Program-made: the position numbers and the translations under genes
The notes under the pieces: model-generated
Seen by the model: the letters and a program-made list of their open reading frames with translations, nothing else
What the model was told of the DNA's origin: nothing
The model's database searches: none
Assembly: GCA_017619935.1 (NCBI GenBank)
Contig: JAFZRJ010000037.1
Coordinates: forward strand, 62,001 to 126,000
DNA: 64,000 bases
Origin: Muribaculaceae bacterium
GTDB taxonomy: Bacteria > Bacteroidota > Bacteroidia > Bacteroidales > Muribaculaceae
Direction: 5' to 3'
In this document: positions 18,212 through 28,554 of the stretch, in pieces
How positions within the stretch are numbered: the first letter of the stretch is position 1
How the letters are laid out: every line of letters begins with the position of its first letter

Positions 18212-21200
18212 ATGAGTTTTAAGAAATTGCTTTTGCTCTTTGTGCTATCCGTTGTGGCTTTTACCATGAATGCCCAAGTGAAGGCGAGCGGTACGGTCTA
18301 TGACGAGAACAATGAGCCTGTTATCGGTGCCACTGTCATCCAAAAGGGGAATCCCAAGGTGGGTACAGCTACCGATATTGACGGAAACTTCACGCTGACA
18401 GTGCCGGCTGGCGCTCACATCGTTATCACGTATGTGGGCTACGAGCCAGTTGACAAACCGGCAGCGAGTGGTATGAAAATCACTCTTCAGCCCAAGAGTG
18501 ACGGAGGAATCAACTTGAACGAAGTGGTGGTCACCGGTTACCAGAAGGTGGACAAACGACTCTTCACCGGTGCTACAACCAGTGTGGACGCTGGCAAAGC
18601 CAAGCTCGACGGTGTGGCCGACGTGAGCCGCTCGCTCGAAGGCCGTGCTGCCGGTGTGCAAGTGCAGAACGTGTCGGGTACCTTCGGTACAGCTCCTAAG
18701 ATTCGCGTGCGTGGTGCTACTTCTATCTATGGTAGCAGTAAGCCTCTGTGGGTGGTCGACGGTGTGATTCTGGAGGACAACGTGGACATCAGTGCCGACG
18801 ACCTCTCGTCGGGTGATGCCCAAACGCTGATTGCCTCGGCTGTGGCCGGTCTGAACGCCGACGACATCGAGAGCTTCCAGATTCTGAAAGACGGTTCCGC
18901 AACCTCAATCTATGGTGCTAAAGCTAATGCTGGTGTGATTGTGATCACGACCAAGACCGGTCGCAAGGGTCACACCTCCATCAACTATACGGGTGAGTTC
19001 ACCTATCGCTTGAAACCCAACTATCGCGACTTCAACATCTGTAACTCGCAAGAGCAGATTGGTATCTATCGCGAAATGGAGCAGAAGGGATGGCTCGAAT
19101 TCTCCAACCTCGTCAACGGTTCCGCTTCGGGTACCTACGGTCACATGTACACCTTGATGGATCAGTACAATGCCACCAACGGCCAATTCGGTTTGGCCAA
19201 TACCCGCGAAGCCATGAACGAATACCTGCGTCAAGCCGAGATGCGCAACACCGACTGGTTCGACCTGTTGTTCAACGACAACGTCATGATGAACCATGCC
19301 ATCAGCATCAATGGTGGTACCGACAAGGGCGCATTCTATACTTCGGTTTCGTTGATGAACGACCCAGGCTGGTATAAAGACAGCCGCGTCGAGCGTTACA
19401 CGTTCAACAGCAACGCCATCTACCAAATCACCGACAAGATTCGCGTGAAAATCCTGAACAGCGACAGCTACCGTAAACAGCGCGCTCCTGGTACACTTAG
19501 CCAGAACGTCGATGTGGTGAGCGGTAACGTGAGCCGTTCGTTCGATATCAACCCCTACAGTTACGCGCTGAACACGAGCCGCGCGCTCGACCCCACTCAG
19601 ACTTATCGTCGTAACTACTCCGACTTCAACATCTTCCACGAGTTGGACAACAACTACATTGACCTCAACGTGCTCGATGTGAAGTTCCAGGGCGAGTTGC
19701 AAATCAAGCCCATCATCGAGCAAAACCAATCTCTCGAAATCAACTTGCTGGCTTCTTATCGTTACAGCAACTCGGAACAGAATCACTATGTGATGGACAA
19801 CAGTAACCAAGCGAAGGCCTACCGTGCCGGTGTCGATCCCGAGAATGCGCTCATTCGCTCGAGCAACTCTTACCTCTACACCGACCCCGACAAGCCCAAC
19901 TCACTGCCTGAAACAGTGCTGCCGCAGGGTGGTATGCTCTTCTATGCCAAGAACTCCATCACTCAGGTCGACTTCCGTGCTTCGGCACAATATATGAAGA
20001 ACTTCAACGACAAGCACCTCTTCCAGATTTATGCTGGTGCTGAGGCTAGTAGCGTTGACCGTTATGGTCAGAGCTTCGATGGTTGGGGCATTGAATACAG
20101 TGGTCACTTGACTTCGGTGAGCGGCAACCTGTTCAAGCAGATGGAAGAAGAAAACGGTACTTACTTTGCCGACGCCAATACTTATCGCCGCAATGCCGCT
20201 TTCTTCGCCAACGCCAACTATAGCTTGCTCGGCAAGTATGTGCTCAACGGAACTGTGCGTTACGAAGGTTCTAACTTGATGGGTAAGACCCGCCAGAGCC
20301 GCTGGCTGCCCACATGGAACATTTCGGGTGCATGGAACGTGTTTGAAGAGAACTTCTTCCAGGAAGCAGCGTTCAACAAGTGGTGGAGCTACGCCAAGCT
20401 GCGTCTCTCTTACTCACTGACTGGTGAAAGCGGCCCCATGGGTTATGCCAACGCCGAAGCGCTCTACTACCCCAACCAGCCCTGGCGTCCCGACCGTGAG
20501 ACCAAGGAGTTGGGTATCGGCTTGAGCGGACTCGCCAACCACCAGCTCACCTACGAGAAAAAGCATGAGTTTGACGTCGGTGTTGACCTCGGTTTCTACC
20601 ACAACCGCTTCAACCTCACCTTTGACTGGTACACCCGTAACAACTTCGACCTGATTGGTCGCATCAACACCACTGGTGTCGGTGGTATCATCAGCAAGTG
20701 GGCTAACGTCGCCGAGATGAAGTCGCATGGTGTCGAGTTCACGATTTCGACCAAGAACATCGACCCCGTCAAGCCCGATGACTTCAGCTGGAGCACCGAC
20801 TGGACGTTCTCTTACAGCAAGACCAACATCACCAAGCTGAACTCGCACTCCAACGTCATCAGCCTGGTACAAGGTAACGGTTTCCCCTTGGAGGGATATC
20901 CTCACCGCGCCGTGTTCTCGATTCCATTCGTGGGTCTGAATAGCCATGGTGTGCCTCAAATCATCAACGAGAAGAACGAAGTCACCACCAGTGACATCAA
21001 CTTCCAGGAATATGAAAGCCTCGACTTCTTGAAGTATGAAGGTCCCGTCGATCCCGTCTATACTGGCGGTTTCGGTAACATGTTTAGTTGGAAGGGATTC
21101 CACCTGAACGTGTTCATGACCTACTCCTTCGGCAACAAGCTGCGCTTGACTCCGACCTTCTCGTCGGGTTACAGCGATATGCGAGCCATGCCCAAGGAAT

Positions 21201-21568
21201 TCAAGAACCGCTGGGCTGTGCCTGGCGATGAGAACATCACCAACATCCCGGCCATCGCTTCTCGTCGTCAAATCTACGTTGACCCCTATCTGGGATATGC
21301 TTACAATGCTTACAACTACAGTACTGCACGCATCGCCGATGGTGGTTTCATTCGTCTGAAGGAGATTTCTCTGACCTACGATTTGCCCAAGAAATTTATC
21401 AGTCGCCTGCGCTTGAACACTGCTTCGGTCAAGCTTGCCGCCACCAACATCTGTCTGCTCTACGCCGACAAGAAACTCAATGGTGAAGATCCTGAGTTCT
21501 TCAACACCGGTGGTGTGGCATCGCCCAACCCCAAGCAGCTCACGCTGACGTTGCGTTTAGGTCTCTAA
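18212..21568 (+). CDS. SusC/RagA family TonB-dependent outer-membrane transporter
   Basis: A 1118-residue outer-membrane importer that works with the SusD lipoprotein behind it. Parts in order: signal peptide (1-22, ending NAQ), a carboxypeptidase-regulatory-like beta-sandwich (about 25-100), the NEVVVTGYQ segment, the plug domain (about 110-245, with IRVRGATSIYG and DGSATSIYGAKANAGVI), and a 22-strand barrel ending in LTLRLGL. The ATG at 18212 (MSFKK) fits the signal peptide better than the GTG six bases upstream. The operon lacks glycosidases but has a zinc hydrolase lipoprotein, so the cargo may not be a glycan. Confidence 0.95.
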   Translation: MSFKKLLLLFVLSVVAFTMNAQVKASGTVYDENNEPVIGATVIQKGNPKVGTATDIDGNFTLTVPAGAHIVITYVGYEPVDKPAASGMKITLQPKSDGGINLNEVVVTGYQKVDKRLFTGATTSVDAGKAKLDGVADVSRSLEGRAAGVQVQNVSGTFGTAPKIRVRGATSIYGSSKPLWVVDGVILEDNVDISADDLSSGDAQTLIASAVAGLNADDIESFQILKDGSATSIYGAKANAGVIVITTKTGRKGHTSINYTGEFTYRLKPNYRDFNICNSQEQIGIYREMEQKGWLEFSNLVNGSASGTYGHMYTLMDQYNATNGQFGLANTREAMNEYLRQAEMRNTDWFDLLFNDNVMMNHAISINGGTDKGAFYTSVSLMNDPGWYKDSRVERYTFNSNAIYQITDKIRVKILNSDSYRKQRAPGTLSQNVDVVSGNVSRSFDINPYSYALNTSRALDPTQTYRRNYSDFNIFHELDNNYIDLNVLDVKFQGELQIKPIIEQNQSLEINLLASYRYSNSEQNHYVMDNSNQAKAYRAGVDPENALIRSSNSYLYTDPDKPNSLPETVLPQGGMLFYAKNSITQVDFRASAQYMKNFNDKHLFQIYAGAEASSVDRYGQSFDGWGIEYSGHLTSVSGNLFKQMEEENGTYFADANTYRRNAAFFANANYSLLGKYVLNGTVRYEGSNLMGKTRQSRWLPTWNISGAWNVFEENFFQEAAFNKWWSYAKLRLSYSLTGESGPMGYANAEALYYPNQPWRPDRETKELGIGLSGLANHQLTYEKKHEFDVGVDLGFYHNRFNLTFDWYTRNNFDLIGRINTTGVGGIISKWANVAEMKSHGVEFTISTKNIDPVKPDDFSWSTDWTFSYSKTNITKLNSHSNVISLVQGNGFPLEGYPHRAVFSIPFVGLNSHGVPQIINEKNEVTTSDINFQEYESLDFLKYEGPVDPVYTGGFGNMFSWKGFHLNVFMTYSFGNKLRLTPTFSSGYSDMRAMPKEFKNRWAVPGDENITNIPAIASRRQIYVDPYLGYAYNAYNYSTARIADGGFIRLKEISLTYDLPKKFISRLRLNTASVKLAATNICLLYADKKLNGEDPEFFNTGGVASPNPKQLTLTLRLGL

Positions 21569-21597
21569 TGTATCATCTAAAACAGTATCCATATATT

Positions 21598-23268
21598 ATG
21601 AAACTAAAATATGTATCAATAATTGCAGGATTGGGCCTGATGGCGCTGTCTTCTTGCAACGATTACTTGGATAAGACCCCCGACACGCGCGTCTATCTGC
21701 AAAATGTGGAACAGCTGCGCAAGTTGTTGGTCGATGGCTACATGGGCAACGATTATGCAGCCGTTTGCGAGCTGGCTTCCGACAATATGGTCGACAACAC
21801 GGCTCCCGACAACAGCGGTAACCGTTATAACCTGTCGGCTTATTCACTGTCCGACAACCAAATCTTCGCTTGGGAAGACGTGACCATGGATTCGGGCGAA
21901 GACACGCCCTACACCATCTGGAGCTCTTGCTATGCGTCGATTGGTGTCGCCAATGCCGTGCTCGAGAAAGTCGAAGAATTTGAGGCCGACGGAGCCACTC
22001 CCGAAGGACCTCTGACCGAACAAGACAAGATGAAACTTCAAGCCGTGCGTGCCGAGGCGCTGCTCATTCGCGCCTATCACCACTTCATTCTGGCCAACGT
22101 GTTCTGTATGCCTTACGCCGGTCCGGAACTGGGCAAAAACCAGCAAGGCTTGCCCTACATGACTTATCCCGAAACCGACGTGAGCCCACAATACGAGCGT
22201 GGTAACCTCGCCGATTTCTACAAAAACATCCAGAAAGACCTCGAGGAGGCGCTCCCCATTGTGACCGACCAGTTCCATGAGGTGCCCCGTTATCACTTCA
22301 ACCGCGCTGCCGCCAATGCCTTTGCAGCACGCTTCTACTTGTGGATTCGTGACTACAAAAACGCAAAAAAATATGCCGACATCGCACTGGGCGAGAACCC
22401 CAAAGTGAACATGAACCCCTATTGGCGCTCAACCGACCTCTATAGTGGTGAGGACCATGTGCGTGCAAACACGGGGCTGAGCAACCCATCCATTTTCATG
22501 TCGATTTCGGTTTATTCCGTTTGGAGCCGCCGACCGGGTAGTCGTTACGGCTGCAAGGACGACGCTTTGAATGCCACTATCTATGGCTCCGGCCCAACAT
22601 GGTCAGGAGAGCACCGTTGTTATTACCATCGAATCTTTTGGGATGGTTCAAATGAGGCCCATGGCTTGTATTTTTATGCCAACTGGGGTGAACTCTTTGA
22701 ATACACCGACAAGCTCGCCGGCATTGGTTATGTGCACATGATGCGCAACGAATTCACCGTAGAAGAAACCATGCTCGTGCGCGCTGAGGCCGAAATCTTC
22801 CTCAACGACTTCGACGGCGCTCTCAACGACCTGAAGATGTGGATAGACAACCGCGACGACTGTACCGACAAGGCCAATGTCATCAATCCCCTTACCGCAG
22901 GAACCATCGAGCGTTTCTACAACGGAAGTCCCGGCTACGGCATCAACAAGCCCATGCACATCGACGATGTGTTCCCCAGCAACGAGTATAGCGTGACCGA
23001 GGACATGGTGCCCTGGCTGCAGTGCGTGCAGCACTTCCGCCGCCTTGAGACCATCCACAAGGGTAACCGCTTCTTCGACCTCAAGCGCTACGGCATTGAG
23101 ATTGAGCACAAGATTGGTAAAGATCGTGTTGAAAAACTCACCGTGGGCGATCCCCGCTGGGCCATCCAGCTGCCCTACGAGGTTTGGATTGCCGGTTTGG
23201 AGAAGAACAAACGCAACGAAGTTCCCACTGACACAGGTGATAATCAAAACCACCAACTTGTCAACTAA
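21598..23268 (+). CDS. SusD/RagB family nutrient-binding lipoprotein
   Basis: A 556-residue surface lipoprotein that forms a lid on the SusC barrel and binds the substrate. The signal peptide ends in lipobox ALSSC (Cys near residue 19), followed by the SusD N-terminal motif NDYLDKTPDTRVY. Helical TPR-like units occur through the middle, and the C-terminus carries the RFFDLKRYGIE motif typical of the family. The start at 21598 gives a proper lipoprotein signal; an in-frame ATG at 21568 overlaps the SusC stop. Spacing to SusC is about 30 bp. Confidence 0.93.
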   Translation: MKLKYVSIIAGLGLMALSSCNDYLDKTPDTRVYLQNVEQLRKLLVDGYMGNDYAAVCELASDNMVDNTAPDNSGNRYNLSAYSLSDNQIFAWEDVTMDSGEDTPYTIWSSCYASIGVANAVLEKVEEFEADGATPEGPLTEQDKMKLQAVRAEALLIRAYHHFILANVFCMPYAGPELGKNQQGLPYMTYPETDVSPQYERGNLADFYKNIQKDLEEALPIVTDQFHEVPRYHFNRAAANAFAARFYLWIRDYKNAKKYADIALGENPKVNMNPYWRSTDLYSGEDHVRANTGLSNPSIFMSISVYSVWSRRPGSRYGCKDDALNATIYGSGPTWSGEHRCYYHRIFWDGSNEAHGLYFYANWGELFEYTDKLAGIGYVHMMRNEFTVEETMLVRAEAEIFLNDFDGALNDLKMWIDNRDDCTDKANVINPLTAGTIERFYNGSPGYGINKPMHIDDVFPSNEYSVTEDMVPWLQCVQHFRRLETIHKGNRFFDLKRYGIEIEHKIGKDRVEKLTVGDPRWAIQLPYEVWIAGLEKNKRNEVPTDTGDNQNHQLVN

Positions 23269-23298
23269 TGTTCCTTTCATGAATCCCATTAAAAGATA

Positions 23299-24603
23299 AT
23301 GAAGATGAAAAAGTTTCAATTATATTTTATCGGCCTTTTGCTCGGTGGTTTGGCATTGACATTCTTCACGGCATGCAGCGAAGATGACATGAACAATTCG
23401 ATTATCCCCGAGCATGAGCAAGAGCTGGACCCCACATCGGTGACCTACGACTTCGATGTATGGCTGCAGGAGAATTACCTCAAGCCCTACAACATCAGGT
23501 ACATCTATCGTATGGACGACCGTGCCATCAGCATGGGTTACAACTTCATTCCAGCCAAATATGAGAATGCGCGCGACTTGGCGCTGTTGTTGAAATATAT
23601 GTGGTTTGACCCTTACGACGAAGCTGTCGGAACCGACTTCCTCAAAACCAATGCGCCCCGTATACTTCACATCATTGGTTCACGGGCACTCAGTGGAAGC
23701 AATGAGGTGCCCACACTGTCGGAAGGCGGTAAAAAAATCAACCTGTTCAATGTGAACAATTACGACATCAACAATTTTGAACTGCTCCGCACGTATTTCT
23801 TTGCCACCATGCACCACGAGCTCACGCACCTTCTGCACCAGAAAATCAACTATCCTCGTGAGTTTAATGAGTTGACCAACGAGAAGTATGACTCTAACTG
23901 GAGAGAGCGTGGCGGCACAGACCACGACGGTGTGGTCAACTCCATGGGCTTCATCACCAAATTGGCTTCCAGCACCGCCCGCGAAGACTTTGCCGAGATC
24001 ATTGCGCAGCGCATCACCATGAGCGATGAGCAGTGGGAAAGCGTGCTCAAATTGGCGAAACTCGGATGGTATGAATACAAACTGCCTACCAACACAACGG
24101 AATATTGCAGTTATTTCTACTACGAGAACAACAAGAGCGACGGCAAGAAAATCTACGTAAGCAGCAAAATGCATCAAGGTTATAAGTCCAACGAGGCTGG
24201 TGACACACTCACCCTGGTTGAAAATGATGCTGACGTTTATCAAAAGGCTGTTGAGCCCATTGATCACGAGGAAATCTACGACAAGGACGGCAAGCTCGTG
24301 CGCGTCAATCATACCGATGCCAATGGTAGCCGATGCGTCCAGCGTGGATCTGAATGGCTTATTATTGACGGAAAGGGAAAATACATTCCCATCTATGTTT
24401 ATCCTGTAGAAGATGAAGACGAGATTGAGGGTGACCGCATGATCGAGCAGAAACTGGAAATGGCCTCCAAGTGGCTCAAAGACCAGTGGAATGTTGACCT
24501 TGAAAAGCTGCGCACCGAAGTGCAAAAACGTCAGGACGAGTTCAAGGCCGACCCGCAGGGGCTCATCAATCGCTTGCGTAAAGAAGCCGGCTTAGACAAA
24601 TAA
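23299..24603 (+). CDS. Substrate import-associated zinc metallohydrolase lipoprotein
   Basis: A 434-residue lipoprotein (lipobox FFTAC near residue 26) with HELTH at about residues 173-177, a thermolysin-like zinc site. It matches the Bacteroidetes family named for its position beside SusC/SusD genes (TIGR04549, by recall). It probably cuts the substrate at the cell surface before import; peptide bonds are likely from the motif, but the substrate is unproven. It lies 30 bp behind SusD and 32 bp before the DUF4302 gene in the same operon. Confidence 0.85.
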   Translation: MKMKKFQLYFIGLLLGGLALTFFTACSEDDMNNSIIPEHEQELDPTSVTYDFDVWLQENYLKPYNIRYIYRMDDRAISMGYNFIPAKYENARDLALLLKYMWFDPYDEAVGTDFLKTNAPRILHIIGSRALSGSNEVPTLSEGGKKINLFNVNNYDINNFELLRTYFFATMHHELTHLLHQKINYPREFNELTNEKYDSNWRERGGTDHDGVVNSMGFITKLASSTAREDFAEIIAQRITMSDEQWESVLKLAKLGWYEYKLPTNTTEYCSYFYYENNKSDGKKIYVSSKMHQGYKSNEAGDTLTLVENDADVYQKAVEPIDHEEIYDKDGKLVRVNHTDANGSRCVQRGSEWLIIDGKGKYIPIYVYPVEDEDEIEGDRMIEQKLEMASKWLKDQWNVDLEKLRTEVQKRQDEFKADPQGLINRLRKEAGLDK

Positions 24604-24635
24604 TTTATGAAACAACTAAATCATAGACATCTACG

Positions 24636-26060
24636 ATGAAAACAATATTCAAGATTTCAGCATTATTGATGCTTCTGCCGCTGGTCACCACTTCCTGCTT
24701 CAAGATGGAGGAAGAAGACCTCTTCGACAAGGCGGCTTCACAGCGTCTTGATGAGTCGGCTGCCGATTATGCCAAGTTCCTCACCGAGAAAGGCGGTAAA
24801 TGGAAAATGGAATATTTCGCCACCGAAGAGATGGAAGGCTACGTCTATATCATGGATTTCCAACCCAATGGTTATGTGCAGATATCGGGAATGAACGACT
24901 ACATCCGCACCATTAAGGGATATACCGGAAGCCAACCCAATCAATCTGACGAAGAAAAAGCCAAGGAACAGTGGGGCTCCGCCCAATCGATGTGGGACAT
25001 CATCACCGACAATGGGCCCGTGCTGTCGTTCAACAGCTACAATCCCTATTTCCACTTGTTCTCCACACCCGAAGATTTCACTTCGGGAGGCTCGAGCAAC
25101 TCAACCCTTTCGGGACGTGGTTTCGAGGGTGATTATGAGTTCACCTTGCTGCGCAAGAGTGCCGCAGGCGACTCGCTCTTCCTCTCGGGCAAAAAACGTG
25201 AAATTGAAATCATCATGACACGCATGCCCGAAGAAACCGATAACTATGCTTACTTGAACCAGGTGAGAAAGAACGTATCTAACCTTTTCCGATCATCGAT
25301 TCCTCGCGTCTTCATTGACTTTGGCGATGGTGACCGCTATGTGATGCTCAATGCCAGCACGCTGGTGCCCACCCTCTACGATGAGAAGGCCAAAGACGCG
25401 CTCACCGAGCAATTCAGCCGCAACACCATCGTGTGTTATGACTCTTATGCGTTCATGAAACCGCTGGAGTTCAACGAGACTCAAAAAATCGTGCAATTCT
25501 TCGTTCAACAAGCCGACGGTTCACTGCTGTGCAGCGATGACAACAAAACCACCATCTCGGCGGGTGACCTCGGTAAGGACTGTTACGCCGACACCATGCA
25601 GACTTGGACGGTTGATCCCGTGTCATTGACAGGAGAGATGAAGTCACTGTACGAAACCATTGCAGCCAAAATGCCTTGGGGCAAGGATAATAAAGGCCGT
25701 AAAGTGCAAGCCAAGATTAAGAACCTTGAATTCTCTTACTTGCACTATCCTGTGAACCAGCACATCATGAAGGTGGTCATTGAAGTCAAACAAGGAACCG
25801 TAGCTTATCTGATATTCCACTATACACCTTCATTCCCTGGCACACACCAGATTCAGTTCGACCTCACGCAATTTGAAGAAGACGAAGTTGCACAAGTCTA
25901 CTGGAACAACATTCCTGAATTGCAAGAGTTAATCAATCTGATTCTAGGAACGCCCATGCAGTTGAGTGCCGCTTCCATGCTGGCGCCCACGCCTATGACA
26001 GTGACTTCGACCAAGAATTCTGAAAACAGTTTCGTGGCAACAGCTACTTATATACCTTAA
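24636..26060 (+). CDS. DUF4302 lipoprotein
   Basis: A 474-residue lipoprotein of the DUF4302 family (lipobox VTTSC near residue 21), recognised from its N-terminal GGKWKMEYF and FQPNGYVQISG segments and its usual place behind SusCD and the zinc hydrolase. Function is unknown; by position it is an accessory surface protein that binds or presents substrate. It is last in the operon and is followed by a strong terminator. Confidence 0.82.
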   Translation: MKTIFKISALLMLLPLVTTSCFKMEEEDLFDKAASQRLDESAADYAKFLTEKGGKWKMEYFATEEMEGYVYIMDFQPNGYVQISGMNDYIRTIKGYTGSQPNQSDEEKAKEQWGSAQSMWDIITDNGPVLSFNSYNPYFHLFSTPEDFTSGGSSNSTLSGRGFEGDYEFTLLRKSAAGDSLFLSGKKREIEIIMTRMPEETDNYAYLNQVRKNVSNLFRSSIPRVFIDFGDGDRYVMLNASTLVPTLYDEKAKDALTEQFSRNTIVCYDSYAFMKPLEFNETQKIVQFFVQQADGSLLCSDDNKTTISAGDLGKDCYADTMQTWTVDPVSLTGEMKSLYETIAAKMPWGKDNKGRKVQAKIKNLEFSYLHYPVNQHIMKVVIEVKQGTVAYLIFHYTPSFPGTHQIQFDLTQFEEDEVAQVYWNNIPELQELINLILGTPMQLSAASMLAPTPMTVTSTKNSENSFVATATYIP

Positions 26061-26075
26061 TCACTAAATTTCTTC

Positions 26076-26110
26076 AGGTTCCTGCCACTTGAAGTGGCAG
26101 GAACCTTTTG
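26076..26110 (+). terminator. Terminator of the SusC-SusD operon
   Basis: AGGTTCCTGCCACTT and its complement form a 15-bp stem, followed by a T run. Confidence 0.85.
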
Positions 26111-26165
26111 ACAAAGATATTGAGATTTTCTTTTTTTAATTATTAACCAAATTCTTTCAACAACT

Positions 26166-28265
26166 ATGAAAAAGAGTTTACTTTTTGTAGCAGCCTTGGC
26201 ACTGGCCATCACAGCCAATGCACAGCTTGCTCGCAATCATGGTGCTAGCCAAACCAATATGGTAGCTACCCAACAACTGAAAGATGTCAAGATTGAGCAT
26301 CGCACTGCACAGCGTGCTGGCGACGTCGTCACCAAGAGCGCCCGCCCCAACCGCGTTGTGCCCGCTAACAGTGCTTACTATCTGCGTCCAAAGGGCACCA
26401 TGTATTGCAACTGGAACAAGGAAGGTAGCGGTTTCGTTATGCCTTTCGTGAACACCAAGCCTTATGACACCGTTACTTTCCGTAACATGTCAACCGCAAC
26501 TGGCACTCCTTCTTGGGGATACTGGCTTTATGAATTCAATGAACAAGCAGGAGGCTATCAACGCGACTCTCTGGTCAGCAATGACTATGACTTGACTGTG
26601 AAGTATGGCTATGAGTACGAAGACATTCCCGCCCTTAAAATGGGTGGCGTAGGTCCCTACGAGTTAAGTGGTTATAACCTTCGTACAGGTAATTCTGCTA
26701 CCAGTGGTGTGGCTTCTGTGCCCAATTCAGAGGAGATTTATTCCGGCTTTGAAACCAACATGATTGCTTCGGCTCACTACTATGGTAGTAGCGACCGTTT
26801 CGGCAAACAGCAATATGGTTGGACTTACTACTCTGGTGCACAAGGTCCCGACGGTGAAGAGGACAGCAGCGGTTACTGGTTCGGAAAGAACTACAGTGGC
26901 TGGAACGTGTTCGGTGTGGGCTTTGAGAAACCCGTTTCTCCCTATGTGCTGAATGCAGTCTATTTCTGGGCCACCGACGTTGCAGTGACCGAAGATGTTG
27001 AGTTGGAGTGCCGCGTCTATCGCGTGAGAGACCTCCCTGCATACTCCAATACTAGTGCAGCAGTTATTGACTGCGACGCCGTACTCACCGAGGGCGCTCT
27101 TATCGCAACCGGCAAAGCTAAAATCACCCCCGAGCTGATAGAGACTGAAGGTGACTCTCCCATCTTTGAGTTCCTCCTCAAGGAGATTGACCCTGAATGG
27201 GGTATTGAGTATGACACCACTCCCGAAATCAGCGACGCTATCGTGATTGTGATTCTTGGCGCAGACCAAGATGGTATCACCTCTTTGTCTGGTCTTGTAA
27301 CTAACGACTCTGAAGACGAAGGTGTGGGTGAAGTCACATTCCTTGGTCATCAGGAAGGCGGTATCATCACTGCACTCCGTGGCTTGAACAACTTCTTTGC
27401 AAGCGGTGACGCTGGTTTGGAACTCAAGGCTGGTGGTTCTATTTTCATCGACGTAACTCGTCCATTCATCACCACCAACTACGGCTTTGAAACTGGTGAA
27501 TATACCTTCGCCAATAATGGTGGCCGTATTGCTTATCAGTTGGATGATGGCTCTACGCTCAATGGTGTTAACTTCTATGCTACCAGCCCCAAGGCTGACT
27601 GGACTGTTTCGACTGCCGACTACGAAGAAATTCCCGACTGGCTGACCATCACCCTCAGCGATGACATGGAGAACGGCGAATGGGCCAGCACCGTGACTGC
27701 CGACATCACTTGCGCCGCTCTGCCCAGTGGATTGAATGGCCGCGAAGCCATGATTCGTTTCGCCATCAATGGTGCATACTATGACTACCACATCATTCAG
27801 GGCAACGGTGGTCCTACCTTCACTTTCAGCCCCGAAGCTGGCGACTATGAGGAAGAAACCGAAGTGACCGTTACTGCCTCTCCAATGCCTAGCGGAGCAA
27901 CCATGCAGATTCGTTTCGACGTGTTCAATGGCGAAATGGGCGAATGGGAAGACGCAAGCACCTTCACTGTGGAGGAAACTGGTGACATGTATGCTCGCTT
28001 GATCACTGCCGATGGCAGCGTAATCGCTACCAGCGAGGTACAAGAGTACAACATCACTATCGCTGAGCCCGAGCCTCCTATCTATCCTGTTGGCGACGTG
28101 AACGGTGACATGAAGGTTGACGTGGAAGACGTGAACGCTGTTATCAACATCATCCTTGAACTCAAGACCGAAGCTGAATATCCTGGCAATGCCGATGTTA
28201 CTGGCGACGGTAAGGTGGACGTTGAAGACGTGAACGCTATCATCAACATCATCCTTGCAAGCTAA
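26166..28265 (+). CDS. Secreted protein with C-terminal dockerin-like module
   Basis: A 699-residue protein with a signal peptide (1-19, ending ANA-Q), a large region of unknown fold, a beta-sandwich-like segment at about 555-635 (FTFSPEAGDYEEETEVTVTA, like the C-terminal domain of hexosaminidases), and a C-terminal module of two calcium loops (about 642-697). The loops read DVNGDMKVDVED and DVTGDGKVDVED, as in type I dockerins. The same module ends four other proteins in this window. There is no enzyme motif. Its position right behind the SusCD terminator suggests a related surface role. Confidence 0.75.
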   Translation: MKKSLLFVAALALAITANAQLARNHGASQTNMVATQQLKDVKIEHRTAQRAGDVVTKSARPNRVVPANSAYYLRPKGTMYCNWNKEGSGFVMPFVNTKPYDTVTFRNMSTATGTPSWGYWLYEFNEQAGGYQRDSLVSNDYDLTVKYGYEYEDIPALKMGGVGPYELSGYNLRTGNSATSGVASVPNSEEIYSGFETNMIASAHYYGSSDRFGKQQYGWTYYSGAQGPDGEEDSSGYWFGKNYSGWNVFGVGFEKPVSPYVLNAVYFWATDVAVTEDVELECRVYRVRDLPAYSNTSAAVIDCDAVLTEGALIATGKAKITPELIETEGDSPIFEFLLKEIDPEWGIEYDTTPEISDAIVIVILGADQDGITSLSGLVTNDSEDEGVGEVTFLGHQEGGIITALRGLNNFFASGDAGLELKAGGSIFIDVTRPFITTNYGFETGEYTFANNGGRIAYQLDDGSTLNGVNFYATSPKADWTVSTADYEEIPDWLTITLSDDMENGEWASTVTADITCAALPSGLNGREAMIRFAINGAYYDYHIIQGNGGPTFTFSPEAGDYEEETEVTVTASPMPSGATMQIRFDVFNGEMGEWEDASTFTVEETGDMYARLITADGSVIATSEVQEYNITIAEPEPPIYPVGDVNGDMKVDVEDVNAVINIILELKTEAEYPGNADVTGDGKVDVEDVNAIINIILAS

Positions 28266-28298
28266 GAAATAAGCAGTTTCTTAACATATTTCTCTGAG

Positions 28299-28335
28299 GA
28301 GGGGTGGCTGTGAAAGCCATCCCTCTTCTTCATTT
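28299..28335 (+). terminator. Terminator after the 699-residue dockerin-like protein
   Basis: GAGGGGTGGCT and AGCCATCCCTC form an 11-bp stem followed by TTCTTCATTT. Confidence 0.6.
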
Positions 28336-28412
28336 CCCCCTCCATCCATTATCGCTGGAAGCGATAAGTTTGACGTCAAGAATATCGGCTTACGAACACG
28401 CGAGGCAACACC

Positions 28413-28516
28413 ATCGCCACCGGCGATGACCAAACAGAAAACCCCGGCATGATGTGCGCAGCACGAATGCTGGGGACAGGGCATCTCCTGACGTGTGTTC
28501 CTCGAAGAGCGAACAC
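28413..28516. repeat. Left inverted arm of the RAYT element
   Basis: About 104 bp, imperfectly inverted relative to 28994-29094. It contains a CCCC(G)GCAT...ATGCTGGGG hairpin, an ATCGCC...GGCGAT hairpin, and an inner GTGTTC...GAACAC hairpin that is the same 22 bp in both arms. Confidence 0.75.
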
Positions 28517-28542
28517 ATCTTGCACAAATCAAACAAATGACT

Positions 28543-28550
28543 TAACTTTG
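28543..28550 (+). promoter_or_regulatory. Bacteroidetes -7 box for the transposase gene (leaderless)
   Basis: TAACTTTG with TTG at 28520-28522. The ATG is 5 bp behind the box, so transcription should start at or next to the start codon. Confidence 0.6.
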
Positions 28551-28554
28551 CCGC

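Noticed and set aside
26727..28043. Minus-strand ORF of 438 residues
   Set aside because: Antisense to the signal-peptide-bearing dockerin-like protein; no motif or promoter.
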